DNA of 64,000 bases from Verrucomicrobiaceae bacterium. Lineage in GTDB: Bacteria > Verrucomicrobiota > Verrucomicrobiia > Verrucomicrobiales > Verrucomicrobiaceae. Position numbers and translations under genes: made by a program. Of this stretch, positions 36,322 through 44,556 are shown one piece after another; position 1 is the first letter of the stretch, and each line of letters begins with the position of its first letter. A model generated the notes under the pieces. The model ran no database searches and was not told the DNA's origin. It saw only the letters and a program-made list of their open reading frames with translations. The stretch is from positions 62,001-126,000 of the forward strand of contig JAIBCL010000018.1 in the NCBI GenBank assembly GCA_019694165.1. The letters are read 5' to 3'.

Positions 36322-36360
36322 GGCCTTGTCGGGCGGCGGGGATGCCGTGTGGGTCTTCGA

Positions 36361-37707
36361 TCAGGATGCCGGCGCGAAGAAGTCGACGAGCAGCTTCAGG
36401 TTCAGAACGATGATGACGATGGCGCAGGTCCAGGCGAGCGCCTTCACCCACGGCGGGTTCACAAAGCGGCCCATCTTCAGCTTCTCGCCCGTGAAGATGA
36501 GCAGCGGCACGACGGCGAAGCTCAGTTGCATGGAGAGGATCACCTGGCTCCAGACCAGCAGGTCCGTCGTCTTGCCCTCGCCCCACCAGCCGATGACCAC
36601 CATCGCCGGCACCACGGCGATGAGCCGCGTGATGAGCCGCCGCAGCCATGGCGCGAGGCGGATGTTCAGAAAGCCTTCCATGACGATCTGGCCGGCCAGC
36701 GTGCCGGTCAGCGTGGAATTCTGCCCGCTGGCCAGGAGCGCGAGCGCGAAGAGCGTGCTGGCCACGCCGACGCCGAGCACCGGACTGAGGAGCTGGTGGG
36801 CATCCTGGATCTCCGCCACCTCGTGATGGCCCGTGGTGTGAAACGCGGCCGCCGCCACGATGAGAATGCCCGCATTGATGAAGAGCGCGAACATCAGCGC
36901 AAAGGTGGAGTCCAGCGTGGCAAAGCGGATGGCCTCCGCCTTGCCATCCTCGGTGCGCTCGAAGTTCCGCGTCTGCACGATGGAGCTGTGCAGGTAAAGG
37001 TTGTGCGGCATCACCGTGGCCCCCAGGATGCCAATCGCCACGAAGAGCATCTCGCGGTCCTGGAAGATCGCAGCCGAAGGCAGAAAGCCGCGCGCGATAT
37101 CGCCCAGGTCTGGCTTTGCAAAAATCAGCTCCGCCAGGAAGCAGCCGCCGATGGTGAGGATGAGGGTGATGACCAGCGCCTCCACGTAACGGAAGCCCCT
37201 GTGCTGGAGCATCATCACGATGAGCACATCGAGAGTCGTGATCGCACAGCCCCAGAAGAGCGGGATGCCGAAGAGAAGCTGCAGTCCGATGGCCGAACCC
37301 ACGATCTCCGCCAGATCACACGCCGCAATGGCCGCCTCGCACAGCAGCCAGAGCACCCACACCACCGGCCGCGAGTAGTGATCTCGGCAAGCCTGAGCCA
37401 GATCGCGGCCGGTGACGACGCCGAGCTTCACGCACAGGTGCTGCAGAAGGATGGCGATGAGATTGCTGAGGAGGATGACAAACAGCAGCGTGTAGCCGTA
37501 GCGCGAGCCGCCCGCCAGATCCGTGGCCCAGTTTCCCGGATCCATGTAGCCCACCGAGACGAGAAAGCCCGGCCCCGCGAAAGCGAGCATCTTGCGCCAG
37601 AACGACGACGAGCGCGGCACGGGAACCGAGCGGAAGACCTCGGGCAGCGTGTCGCCGCCCTTTGTCCGCCAGCCGGGTTCGACGGGATCCTCGGTCAAGT
37701 CGCGCAT
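36361..37707 (-). CDS. mntH: Mn2+/Fe2+ NRAMP transporter
   Basis: A proton-coupled divalent metal importer of 448 residues with about 11 membrane helices. The start at 37707 (Met-Arg-Asp-Leu-Thr-Glu-Asp) is chosen since the longer frame would overlap the operator and mntR promoter. The helix 1 metal motif Asp-Pro-Gly-Asn-Trp (about residues 55-59) and helix 6 Met-Pro-His-Asn-Leu (about 249-253) are both intact, and these residues bind Mn2+. The divergent mntR gene and the inverted repeat between them show that it belongs to a manganese uptake regulon. Confidence 0.94.
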   Translation of the reverse strand: MRDLTEDPVEPGWRTKGGDTLPEVFRSVPVPRSSSFWRKMLAFAGPGFLVSVGYMDPGNWATDLAGGSRYGYTLLFVILLSNLIAILLQHLCVKLGVVTGRDLAQACRDHYSRPVVWVLWLLCEAAIAACDLAEIVGSAIGLQLLFGIPLFWGCAITTLDVLIVMMLQHRGFRYVEALVITLILTIGGCFLAELIFAKPDLGDIARGFLPSAAIFQDREMLFVAIGILGATVMPHNLYLHSSIVQTRNFERTEDGKAEAIRFATLDSTFALMFALFINAGILIVAAAAFHTTGHHEVAEIQDAHQLLSPVLGVGVASTLFALALLASGQNSTLTGTLAGQIVMEGFLNIRLAPWLRRLITRLIAVVPAMVVIGWWGEGKTTDLLVWSQVILSMQLSFAVVPLLIFTGEKLKMGRFVNPPWVKALAWTCAIVIIVLNLKLLVDFFAPAS

Positions 37708-37715
37708 GGGCGCTG

Positions 37716-37733
37716 ACTTAGGCTGGGCTAAGT
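37716..37733. promoter_or_regulatory. Inverted-repeat operator for MntR between mntH and mntR
   Basis: The palindrome ACTTAGGCTGGGCTAAGT has perfect 6-base arms and lies 8 bases upstream of the mntH start codon, inside the 97-bp divergent region. It resembles the TTAGG...CCTAA class of operators bound by DtxR/IdeR/MntR regulators. Mn2+-loaded MntR would be expected to repress mntH here and possibly its own gene, whose ATG is 72 bases away. Binding is inferred from sequence and gene context. Confidence 0.75.
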
Positions 37734-37804
37734 TTCTTTGCAAGGACAAGTTTAGTTTGTGCGGCTTGCGCGCCGCGTCCGGCCGCGCCATCCTCGCGCG
37801 CCCC

Positions 37805-38251
37805 ATGCCAGGAAAGCGTCAGGAACCCACGGCCCACGTCCACTCACCGGCCATCGAGGACTACCTCGAGCAGATTCACAATCTGATCGAGGCCAAGGGC
37901 TACGCCCGCGCCGCCGACATCGCCGCGAACCTGCGCGTCTCTCAGGCCAGCGTGACGAACATGATCCAGAAACTCGACGCCGGGGGCTACCTCATCTATG
38001 AACGCTACCGCGGCGTGGTGCTGACGGATGCGGGACGGAAGATCGGCCAGGAGATCGCGCGGCGGCACGAGGTGCTCACGCGGCTGCTGGCAGGCTTCGG
38101 CATCGACTCCGCCACGGTGCATCACGATGTGGAAGGCATGGAGCACCACATCAGCCGACAGACGCTCGAGGTGCTGACGCTGCTGATGGAGGAGCTGGAA
38201 GGAAACGCGGACCTCAAGCGCAAGCTCAAGCGCCGGCTTCGCGCAAAATGA
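37805..38251 (+). CDS. mntR: DtxR-family manganese-responsive regulator
   Basis: A metal-dependent repressor of 148 residues with an N-terminal winged helix (about 15-80) and a dimerisation domain. Aligned by eye to Bacillus subtilis MntR, every metal ligand is conserved with an offset of 11: Asp19, Glu22, His88, Glu110, Glu113 and His114. There is no C-terminal SH3-like domain, which fits MntR rather than DtxR/IdeR. The ATG at 37805 is chosen because it leaves about 15 residues before the first ligand region; the longer open frame crosses the operator. It faces mntH across a shared operator. Confidence 0.93.
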   Translation: MPGKRQEPTAHVHSPAIEDYLEQIHNLIEAKGYARAADIAANLRVSQASVTNMIQKLDAGGYLIYERYRGVVLTDAGRKIGQEIARRHEVLTRLLAGFGIDSATVHHDVEGMEHHISRQTLEVLTLLMEELEGNADLKRKLKRRLRAK

Positions 38252-38255
38252 AGGC

Positions 38256-38278
38256 CCCGGCCGGTTCCACCGGCCGGG
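38256..38278. terminator. Bidirectional hairpin between mntR and amtB
   Basis: A perfect 10-bp stem, CCCGGCCGGT and ACCGGCCGGG, with a 3-base loop starts 5 bases after the mntR stop, and the convergent amtB gene ends 41 bases further on. No T-tract follows in either direction. Position between two convergent genes makes transcription termination the likely role. Confidence 0.6.
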
Positions 38279-38318
38279 ACTTCGGATTCGCGATTCGAGC
38301 CGCCGGATGGCGCGGCGC

Positions 38319-39629
38319 TCACTCGCCATAGGCCGTCTCGCCGTGCTCGGAGAGGTCGAGACCCTGGCGCTCTTCGTCCTCAGTCACGCGAAGCGGCATG
38401 AAGATGGAGATCACCTTGAGAATCGCGTAACTCGCCACGCCGGAGAGGATGACGGTGTAGATGGCGGCGAGAAGCTGGGTGACGAGTTGTTTTCCGATGG
38501 CGAAATCACCCAGGCCGCCGGCGAAGGACTTGGAGCCGAAGACCGCGAGCAGGATCGTGCCGACGAAGCCGCCCACGCCGTGCACGCCGAAGACGTCGAG
38601 CGAGTCGTCATAGCCGAACTTTTTCTTGAGCTTCGCGCACGCGAGCCAGCAGATCATGGCCGAGCTGGCACCGATGCAGACGGCGCCAACGGGACCCACG
38701 ACACCCGAGGCGGGCGTGATCGCCGCGAGTCCCGCGATGGAACCCGTCGCAATGCCCAGCGCGCTCGGCTTGCCGAGCACCAGCCACTCGATGCCCATCC
38801 AGGTGAGCGCCGCCGTGCAGGCGGACAGATGCGTGACCGTGATGGTCATGGCCGCCGCGCCATTGGCCGCCACCTGGCTGCCGCCATTGAAACCGAACCA
38901 GCCCACCCACAGCATCCCCGCGCCGACGATGGTGAGCGGCAGATTGTGCGGGATGAAGGCGGTGTGTGGGTAGCCTTTGCGCGGCCCCACCACCAGGCAG
39001 AGCACCAGCGCGGCCACGCCCGCGGTGATGTGCACCACGATGCCGCCCGCAAGGTCCTTCACGCCGGAGAGGCCGAGGAAGTCACCCGCCACCTTTGCCC
39101 CCTCGCTGTGCCAGACGCCATAGCAACACGGCACATAGACAACGAGGCTCCACACGAGGCTGAAGATGAGCATGGCCTTGAACTTCATGCGCTCGGCAAA
39201 CGCGCCGATGAAAAGACCGGGTGTGATCAGAAAGAACATCGCCTGGTACGCGAACCACAGGACCTCGGGGATGTTCTTGTAGTCGCCGCGCACCGTGTCG
39301 GGCGTGACACCGCCCAAGAATGCACGGCCCAGTCCGCCGATGAGCTTCCCGTCGCCCGAGAACGCGAGCGAGTAGCCGCACACGAGCCACAGCAGGCTCA
39401 GCGCGCAGGTGAGCACGAAACACTGCATGTAGATGGAGAGCGTGTTTCGTGCCTTCACCAGCCCCGCGTAAAAGAGCGCGAGGCCGGGAATCATCATGAA
39501 GAGCACGAGCGCGCTGGAGGTCAGCAGCCAGGCTGTGTCACCTGCGCTGATGGTGGATGCGGGTTCCGCGGCAGACGAAGACACGGCGAAAGCCAGACTC
39601 GCGAGGAGTCCGGTGAGCGCCGTTTTCAT
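38319..39629 (-). CDS. amtB: Ammonium transporter
   Basis: An Amt/Mep/Rh channel of about 436 residues with a cleavable signal peptide when started at 39629 (Met-Lys-Thr-Ala-Leu-Thr...Ser-Ala-Ala-Glu); a start at 39665 is possible. About 11 membrane helices follow. The twin pore histidines are in Val-His-Ile-Thr-Ala-Gly-Val and Phe-Gly-Val-His-Gly-Val-Gly-Gly. The C-terminal tail is rich in acidic residues and ends Ser-Glu-His-Gly-Glu-Thr-Ala-Tyr-Gly-Glu; such tails contact the PII protein GlnK, but no glnK lies beside it, which is unusual for amtB. Confidence 0.94.
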   Translation of the reverse strand: MKTALTGLLASLAFAVSSSAAEPASTISAGDTAWLLTSSALVLFMMIPGLALFYAGLVKARNTLSIYMQCFVLTCALSLLWLVCGYSLAFSGDGKLIGGLGRAFLGGVTPDTVRGDYKNIPEVLWFAYQAMFFLITPGLFIGAFAERMKFKAMLIFSLVWSLVVYVPCCYGVWHSEGAKVAGDFLGLSGVKDLAGGIVVHITAGVAALVLCLVVGPRKGYPHTAFIPHNLPLTIVGAGMLWVGWFGFNGGSQVAANGAAAMTITVTHLSACTAALTWMGIEWLVLGKPSALGIATGSIAGLAAITPASGVVGPVGAVCIGASSAMICWLACAKLKKKFGYDDSLDVFGVHGVGGFVGTILLAVFGSKSFAGGLGDFAIGKQLVTQLLAAIYTVILSGVASYAILKVISIFMPLRVTEDEERQGLDLSEHGETAYGE

Positions 39630-39827
39630 CAGCCGCGCCTTAAGGAGCGGTGGGTTGGATGTCATGGTTGGTGCCCCGGCTGAAAGCAGGCCGCGTGCCA
39701 AAAGCCCAGGCAGTTTTTGGGGGCATCCACCACTCCGCCGCCCGGTGCGCCACCATCCGGCTTCTGCCTCGGCTCCGCCGTTCCCGGAGGCGCATTCCTT
39801 GCGGCCGCCAGGCCGCGCCAGCTTCGA

Positions 39828-40709
39828 TCACCTTCCGAACCAGCCCTTCACCTTCAGCTTGCGGGAGAAAATCTTGTCCCCTGCCGCGACGAAGAGCTGG
39901 TCGTGGTCTTTGCCGGCGAATTCCACGCTCACGACTTTCCCCGCTGCCACGGGCTTCGCGATGATGCCCGACAACCGTCCCGCCGGATCAAATATTTGCA
40001 CGCCGAGATCCGTCGTCACGAACCAGCGGCCTTTCTCCTCCGTGGTCATGCCATCGCCGGCGGCTCCATCGTTCCCCGCCGTGGTCTGCATCGTCATGTA
40101 TGGCGCGGCCCCCGTCAGCGAGCCGTCGGCTTCGATGCGCCAGGTCCAGACATTCTTCCCGCCGTAGTCGGAGACTGCCAGCGTCTGCTCGTCGGTGGAG
40201 ATGGAGATGCCGTTCGGCTTCGTGACATGGCCTTCATCGGCGATGCGGTGCTGCCGGTCCGGCGTGATGCAGTGGATGCGCTTCGTCGGCGTCTCGGTGA
40301 AATAGACGAAGCCCTTCTTTGTCACGACGAGGTCGTTGCACTTCACTCCGGTGGCGAGCACATCGACCTTGCCATCGCTGTCGATCGAGATCACGCGCTG
40401 CTCCTTGTTGTGCGTGGCATACAGCTTGCCGTCGGCGCCGAACTGCAGGCCGCTGATGCCGGGAAGATTGTCGTGCACGAGGGAAATCTGACCGCCGGCC
40501 GCGTCGAGCCTGTACACGCCCTTGCCGGCTTTCACATCGGTGAACCATAGGTTGCCCGCCGCGTCGGTGCAGAGCCCGTCGGTGAAAGTCTGTCCGCTCA
40601 CGACTTCCTTCCACGGCTCGTTGTCGATGAGGAACTCGTGCAGCGAGGTGTCCTGCGCGTGGGTGACGAGAGCGAAAAGGGCGGAGCAGAGAGTGGCGAG
40701 AGGTTTCAT
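39828..40709 (-). CDS. Secreted SMP-30/gluconolactonase-like beta-propeller protein
   Basis: A 293-residue six-bladed propeller with a signal peptide (1-18). Propeller signatures include Phe-Thr-Asp-Gly-Leu-Cys-Thr-Asp-Ala-Ala-Gly-Asn-Leu-Trp-Phe-Thr-Asp, Lys-Pro-Asn-Gly-Ile-Ser-Ile-Ser and Val-Ser-Asp-Tyr-Gly. The Glu at about residue 30 region, Asn of the Pro-Asn-Gly segment and Asp of Val-Ser-Asp are candidate Ca/Zn ligands as in gluconolactonases. It probably hydrolyses a sugar lactone or related ester in the periplasm. The exact substrate is unknown. Confidence 0.85.
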   Translation of the reverse strand: MKPLATLCSALFALVTHAQDTSLHEFLIDNEPWKEVVSGQTFTDGLCTDAAGNLWFTDVKAGKGVYRLDAAGGQISLVHDNLPGISGLQFGADGKLYATHNKEQRVISIDSDGKVDVLATGVKCNDLVVTKKGFVYFTETPTKRIHCITPDRQHRIADEGHVTKPNGISISTDEQTLAVSDYGGKNVWTWRIEADGSLTGAAPYMTMQTTAGNDGAAGDGMTTEEKGRWFVTTDLGVQIFDPAGRLSGIIAKPVAAGKVVSVEFAGKDHDQLFVAAGDKIFSRKLKVKGWFGR

Positions 40710-40730
40710 GATTGGAGAAGAGCTGTCGGA

Positions 40731-40828
40731 GTTCAGTATTCGGTATTGAGTTTTCAGTGGAGAGTGTCACAGCTTCGGAAGGCGGGTACTCGGCTTCATC
40801 ACTGAAAACTGAATACCGAATGCTGAAC
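40731..40828. repeat. Long AT-richer inverted repeat (MITE/REP-like)
   Basis: Two 28-base arms (40731-40758 and 40801-40828) are reverse complements with two mismatches; the shared core includes TCGGTATT and TTTTCAGT. They enclose 42 bases. The element fills almost the whole gap between the esterase and SMP-30-like genes on the minus strand. Its AT content differs from flanking genes. On the transcript it would fold into one long hairpin and could attenuate or end transcription. Confidence 0.88.
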
Positions 40829-40839
40829 ACCGGCCTCGC

Positions 40840-41781
40840 TCACTTCACATCCCGCCACAGCCAGCGCATCGTTTCGGGGAACAAACTCGCGCCGTGCTTG
40901 CCATTGTGCGTGCCTTCACCGAGGACGAACTGGTAGTCCCAGCCCGCGAACTTCAGCGCGGCGGCCATGTCCTGATTGGCGAGCGGCCAGTTGCCGAACT
41001 GGTTGTCGAGATCGTTTTTGCCGTCCTGGAGGAAGACGCGGATCTTGCGGCGCTGCTCGAGCGCCTGTTTGAGCTCGGGGGTGTTGTAGGTCTGCTGCGA
41101 GTTCTCCAGCTTTGTCTGGCGAATCTTCGCGGGATAGCCATAGCCGCCGCGGATGTTGGTGAACGAGCCGATGTGGCTGACCACCTTGCGGAAGGCATCC
41201 GGACGCTCCCACGCGACGGTGAATGCGCAAATGCCGCCGCTGCTCGCGCCGCAGATGGCGCGGTGTTCGGGATCGCCGCTGAGCTTGTACGTCTTGCCGA
41301 CCTCGGGCAGGATTTCCTCGAGCAGGAAGCGCGAGTAGAGGGCATCTGGCGTGTCGTACTCAAAGCTGCGGTTGCTCCTCGGCTTCTCCTTTGCATCGGC
41401 GGGAGGAAAATTGCCAGGGCTGATGAAGATGCCGATGGTCACCGGCATCTGGCCGGCGTGAATTAGATTGTCGAAAACCCAAACGGCGTTGTTCGGGCCG
41501 CCGAACTTCGGATCCTTCTCGTTCGCCTTGCCGCCGTCCTGGAAGACCATCACGCAGGCCGGTTTGCCCGCATCGTACTGCGCGGGGACATAAATCCACC
41601 AGTCGCGCACCGTGCCGTCGAAAATTTTGGAGTGCCATGGCTCCATTGCGAGCACCTTCCCGTGCGGTACTCCGTCCTTCGGAAGCGAATCCGGCCCCAG
41701 GACATACTGGTCATCCTGCGGCGCGGCGGACAGCGGTGAAAGTGTGGCGATGGCGAACGACAACAGAAGAAGATGCTTCAT
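40840..41781 (-). CDS. Secreted alpha/beta-hydrolase esterase (enterochelin esterase/esterase D-like)
   Basis: A 313-residue exported hydrolase from the ATG at 41781 with a signal peptide (1-19). The nucleophile elbow is Gly-Ala-Ser-Ser-Gly-Gly (about 172-177). Asp in Leu-Gln-Asp-Gly-Lys-Asn-Asp and His in [10 protein letters not shown] complete a catalytic triad. Such esterases in carbohydrate-degrading bacteria remove acyl or feruloyl groups from polysaccharides; that function is an inference from family and phylum. A second, different esterase lies at 62532-63470. Confidence 0.87.
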   Translation of the reverse strand: MKHLLLLSFAIATLSPLSAAPQDDQYVLGPDSLPKDGVPHGKVLAMEPWHSKIFDGTVRDWWIYVPAQYDAGKPACVMVFQDGGKANEKDPKFGGPNNAVWVFDNLIHAGQMPVTIGIFISPGNFPPADAKEKPRSNRSFEYDTPDALYSRFLLEEILPEVGKTYKLSGDPEHRAICGASSGGICAFTVAWERPDAFRKVVSHIGSFTNIRGGYGYPAKIRQTKLENSQQTYNTPELKQALEQRRKIRVFLQDGKNDLDNQFGNWPLANQDMAAALKFAGWDYQFVLGEGTHNGKHGASLFPETMRWLWRDVK

Positions 41782-41850
41782 GAGGTGATGCGGAACGGCA
41801 GCAGCCCGGTGATCTTGCAGCACCGGGGGCGCGCGGCTCGTACCGACGCA

Positions 41851-42930
41851 TCACCCGCCGACTTTCGACATCTCCACCTTCCCTTGCCGGGCCGTCGCGG
41901 GCGTGCGCTGCTCGCTGTAGCGGTCGTCGCGCGCGGACCAGATGGCGCTGATCGCCGAGGCGATCGCGGCGTCATCGAGCGTGGAGCGAAGCAGCGCGCG
42001 CAGATCGTGCCCGTGGGTGGCAAAGAGGCAGGTGAAGAGTTTGCCCTCGGCGGAAACACGCGCGCGTGTGCAATCGCGGCAAAAGGGCCCCGTGACGGAT
42101 GAGATGACGCCGATCTCGCCACCGCCGTCCGCGTGGCGGAAGCGTGCCGCCACTTCTCCCGCGTAGTTTGGCGGCAGAGCCTCGAGCGGCAGCTCGCGGC
42201 TGATGGCGCGGATGATCTCATCAGCCGGGACTACGTCGTCCATGCGCCACGCATTGGTGCCGCCCACATCCATGAATTCGATGAAACGCAGGATGTAGTC
42301 CGGCCCGCGGAAGCGGCGTGCCATGGGGACGATCTCGTGTTCGTTCACGCCGCGCCTGACCACCATGTTGATCTTCACCGGCGCGAAGCCCGCCGCGAGC
42401 GCGGCATCAATGCCCTCCATCACGCATGCCACGGGAAAGTCCACGTCGTTCATCGCGCGGAAGGTCGCGTCATCAAGCGCATCCAGGCTCACCGTCACGC
42501 GCTTGAGTCCCGCCTGCCGCAAAGCCAGCGCCTGCGCGGCCAGTGCCGAGCCGTTCGTCGTAAGCGTGAGATCCTTGATCCCGTCGATGGAGGCGAGCAT
42601 TTCGACCAGCGCCGGCAGGTCACGCCGCAGAAGCGGCTCGCCGCCGGTGACGCGGATTTTCTCCATGCCTAGTCCGGCAAAGATGCGCGCGAGCCGCGCC
42701 AGCTCCTCGAAGGTGAGGATGTCGGTCTTTGGCAGAAAGGCGTGATCGCGCCCGAACACCTCCTTCGGCATGCAGTAGGCGCAGCGGAAATTGCAGCGGT
42801 CCGTCACCGACAGGCGCAGGTCACGCATCCGCCGCCCCAGCGTATCGGGCGGCGCGGCCGAGGAGATGCCGGCGGCAGGTATATCCACATCCGTTGATAC
42901 GCCGGGCCATGCTGGCAGGCAACGCTTCAT
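41851..42930 (-). CDS. moaA: GTP 3',8-cyclase (molybdenum cofactor biosynthesis protein A)
   Basis: A radical SAM enzyme, 359 residues from the ATG at 42930, that makes the first intermediate of the molybdenum cofactor. The SAM cluster motif Cys-Asn-Phe-Arg-Cys-Ala-Tyr-Cys (about 48-55) and the C-terminal second cluster region (Phe-Cys-Arg-Asp-Cys-Thr-Arg-Ala-Arg with a later Cys-Leu-Phe) are both present. The last two residues are Gly-Gly, the conserved functional tail. The first 35 residues before Met-Arg-Asp-Leu-Arg are extra, so a downstream start is possible. No other moa genes are adjacent; it is 13 bases downstream of a GH32-like gene on the same strand. Confidence 0.95.
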   Translation of the reverse strand: MKRCLPAWPGVSTDVDIPAAGISSAAPPDTLGRRMRDLRLSVTDRCNFRCAYCMPKEVFGRDHAFLPKTDILTFEELARLARIFAGLGMEKIRVTGGEPLLRRDLPALVEMLASIDGIKDLTLTTNGSALAAQALALRQAGLKRVTVSLDALDDATFRAMNDVDFPVACVMEGIDAALAAGFAPVKINMVVRRGVNEHEIVPMARRFRGPDYILRFIEFMDVGGTNAWRMDDVVPADEIIRAISRELPLEALPPNYAGEVAARFRHADGGGEIGVISSVTGPFCRDCTRARVSAEGKLFTCLFATHGHDLRALLRSTLDDAAIASAISAIWSARDDRYSEQRTPATARQGKVEMSKVGG

Positions 42931-42943
42931 ACATCCCCCTGCA

Positions 42944-44275
42944 TCAGTGCAGTGCGGCGCACCCCAGGCGCGAGACTGCGGCGTCTGCACCGCGCAGCGA
43001 GAGCGCATATGGACCCTTCACCGCCGGCAGCCGCGCGCAGAGGGACCAGCGGTCACCGGCGAAAACCTCCACCCTGTCATCTTCGACAAACACCAGCACG
43101 CCGCACGGCGCGCGCCCGTCCAGTTCGAGCGCCAGCTCACTCCAGCACAAGCCCCTTCCATCGAGAATGCGAAGCCGGTCCCGAGCCAGCGACACCTCAC
43201 CAAGCGGCGCGAACGACAGCCGTACTTCGCCGCCCGGGCCCGTGGTCTCGATCCGCATCGCCGCGGCGAAGTCGCGCCATGCGCCGGGGATCGCGCGAGG
43301 AGTCTCCGCAAGCCGGGCGTCGTCGAATGATCTCCATGGCAGGGCCTCAAACGTCCGGGCAAGCTTCGCCGGCAGCCGCGTCGCGAGCCCGCCATCGGGA
43401 AGAGCGTAAACCTCCCGCGCCAGCGCGAGATGCCCGCCCCACTCCTGCTTCTCCGGCGTCGCGGGCGTGAGCGGGATCCACCCGAACATGAAGGTGCCCT
43501 CGTCCCCGTCGCGCGCGACTTGCGCTGCGCAGAGATCCTTGCCGTCGAGCACGCCGCCGTGCGCCCACGGTCCCTGCGGCCGTGCCGCCGTGAAGTACTC
43601 GGGCCGCCCGACCGAGTGCCGTGCGTAGATGCTCGTGAGGAGGTACCACCGCGTGCCGATCTGAAACATCTGCGGACACTCCGGCTCTCCCCGATCGACG
43701 AGATCAAGCACCACGCCGTGATCGTTCCAGTGCTGCAAGTCCGTCGAAATGGCGAGGCTCACCGCGCCGCCCGTCTCCTTCGGCCTTCCCTTTGCCCACG
43801 TCGTCATCACGCAGCCGTAGCTCTTCATCTCCGGAATCCAGAACACGAACGGATCGCGCCGCCGCTCGTAGTAATCCGCCGCGGGCACGGCAAACTCCTT
43901 CGGCGCGCACGACCAGCGGAACAGATCGGCGCTGACAGAGCAGGCCATCCTTCCTTGTGTGTGGCCGTGATAACTGCGCCAGGCCTGCGCGGCCTCGTCG
44001 CGAAAGACGCCGAGGACGAAGTAAGGCGCGAACCAGTCGTCCGGCCGCACCGGCTCGTGCACGAGCGCCTCGGGCGTCCAGTGCAGCCAGTCGCGGGAGC
44101 GCACCAGCATCGACTCGTATTTGCCGGGCTTGAGGTAATACAAAAAGCACTCGCCGGCGTGGAAGAAGGGATGCACATCCCCGAGCGAATGTCCCTCGGG
44201 CTTGAAGTGCAGCCGCGGCGTCTGCGCGGATGCGGCAGCCGTCACGAGCATCGAGAGCAGTGCGACGAGCTTCAT
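42944..44275 (-). CDS. Secreted GH32-like beta-fructosidase-fold glycosidase
   Basis: A 443-residue protein with a signal peptide (1-17) and a five-bladed propeller. The three acidic motifs of GH32/GH-J are recognisable: Leu-Gly-Asp-Val-His-Pro-Phe-Phe (nucleophile Asp, about residue 33), Arg-Arg-Asp-Pro-Phe-Val-Phe (about 140) and Glu-Pro-Glu-Cys-Pro-Gln-Met-Phe (acid/base Glu, about 198). A C-terminal beta-sandwich domain follows (about 300-443). This class acts on fructans or sucrose-like substrates, but the first motif departs from the Asn-Asp-Pro-Asn form, so the substrate may differ. It precedes moaA by 13 bases with no functional link evident. Confidence 0.78.
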   Translation of the reverse strand: MKLVALLSMLVTAAASAQTPRLHFKPEGHSLGDVHPFFHAGECFLYYLKPGKYESMLVRSRDWLHWTPEALVHEPVRPDDWFAPYFVLGVFRDEAAQAWRSYHGHTQGRMACSVSADLFRWSCAPKEFAVPAADYYERRRDPFVFWIPEMKSYGCVMTTWAKGRPKETGGAVSLAISTDLQHWNDHGVVLDLVDRGEPECPQMFQIGTRWYLLTSIYARHSVGRPEYFTAARPQGPWAHGGVLDGKDLCAAQVARDGDEGTFMFGWIPLTPATPEKQEWGGHLALAREVYALPDGGLATRLPAKLARTFEALPWRSFDDARLAETPRAIPGAWRDFAAAMRIETTGPGGEVRLSFAPLGEVSLARDRLRILDGRGLCWSELALELDGRAPCGVLVFVEDDRVEVFAGDRWSLCARLPAVKGPYALSLRGADAAVSRLGCAALH

Positions 44276-44548
44276 CTAACTGTGCATCAGCGCCGTGAGA
44301 TCCACGCGGCGCCAGACCTCGCGCGTAACACCTCGACGGCGTGACCGGGCAGGTCCGTGCAGGCGCACGATTTCACGAACAGCGCATCGGCCGCATGGAC
44401 CGCCCGGCGTCTCACGGCAGATGGTGATGTAGCGGTGGCTGTGGCCGCCGGGCAGCGCGACGGAAAATCCTTCCGCCGGCTCCGCGTCCGCGCACGCAGG
44501 CACGGTGGCGAGGGCCGAGGCGAGGATGCGGCGGCGGGTGAGATGCAT
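44276..44548 (-). pseudogene. Short Tat-signal ORF, probably a frameshifted remnant
   Basis: The first 40 residues look genuine: Arg-Arg-Arg-Ile-Leu-Ala-Ser-Ala-Leu-Ala Tat/Sec signal and then a short strand-like segment. The rest turns Arg-rich as though out of frame, while another frame of the same strand reads His-Ala-Ala-Asp-Ala-Leu-Phe-Val-Lys-Ser and onwards for about 25 natural-looking residues. This suggests a small exported protein broken by a frameshift, or a wrong base. It touches the GH32-like start codon. I do not recognise the family. Confidence 0.35.
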
Positions 44549-44556
44549 GGTGTGCT

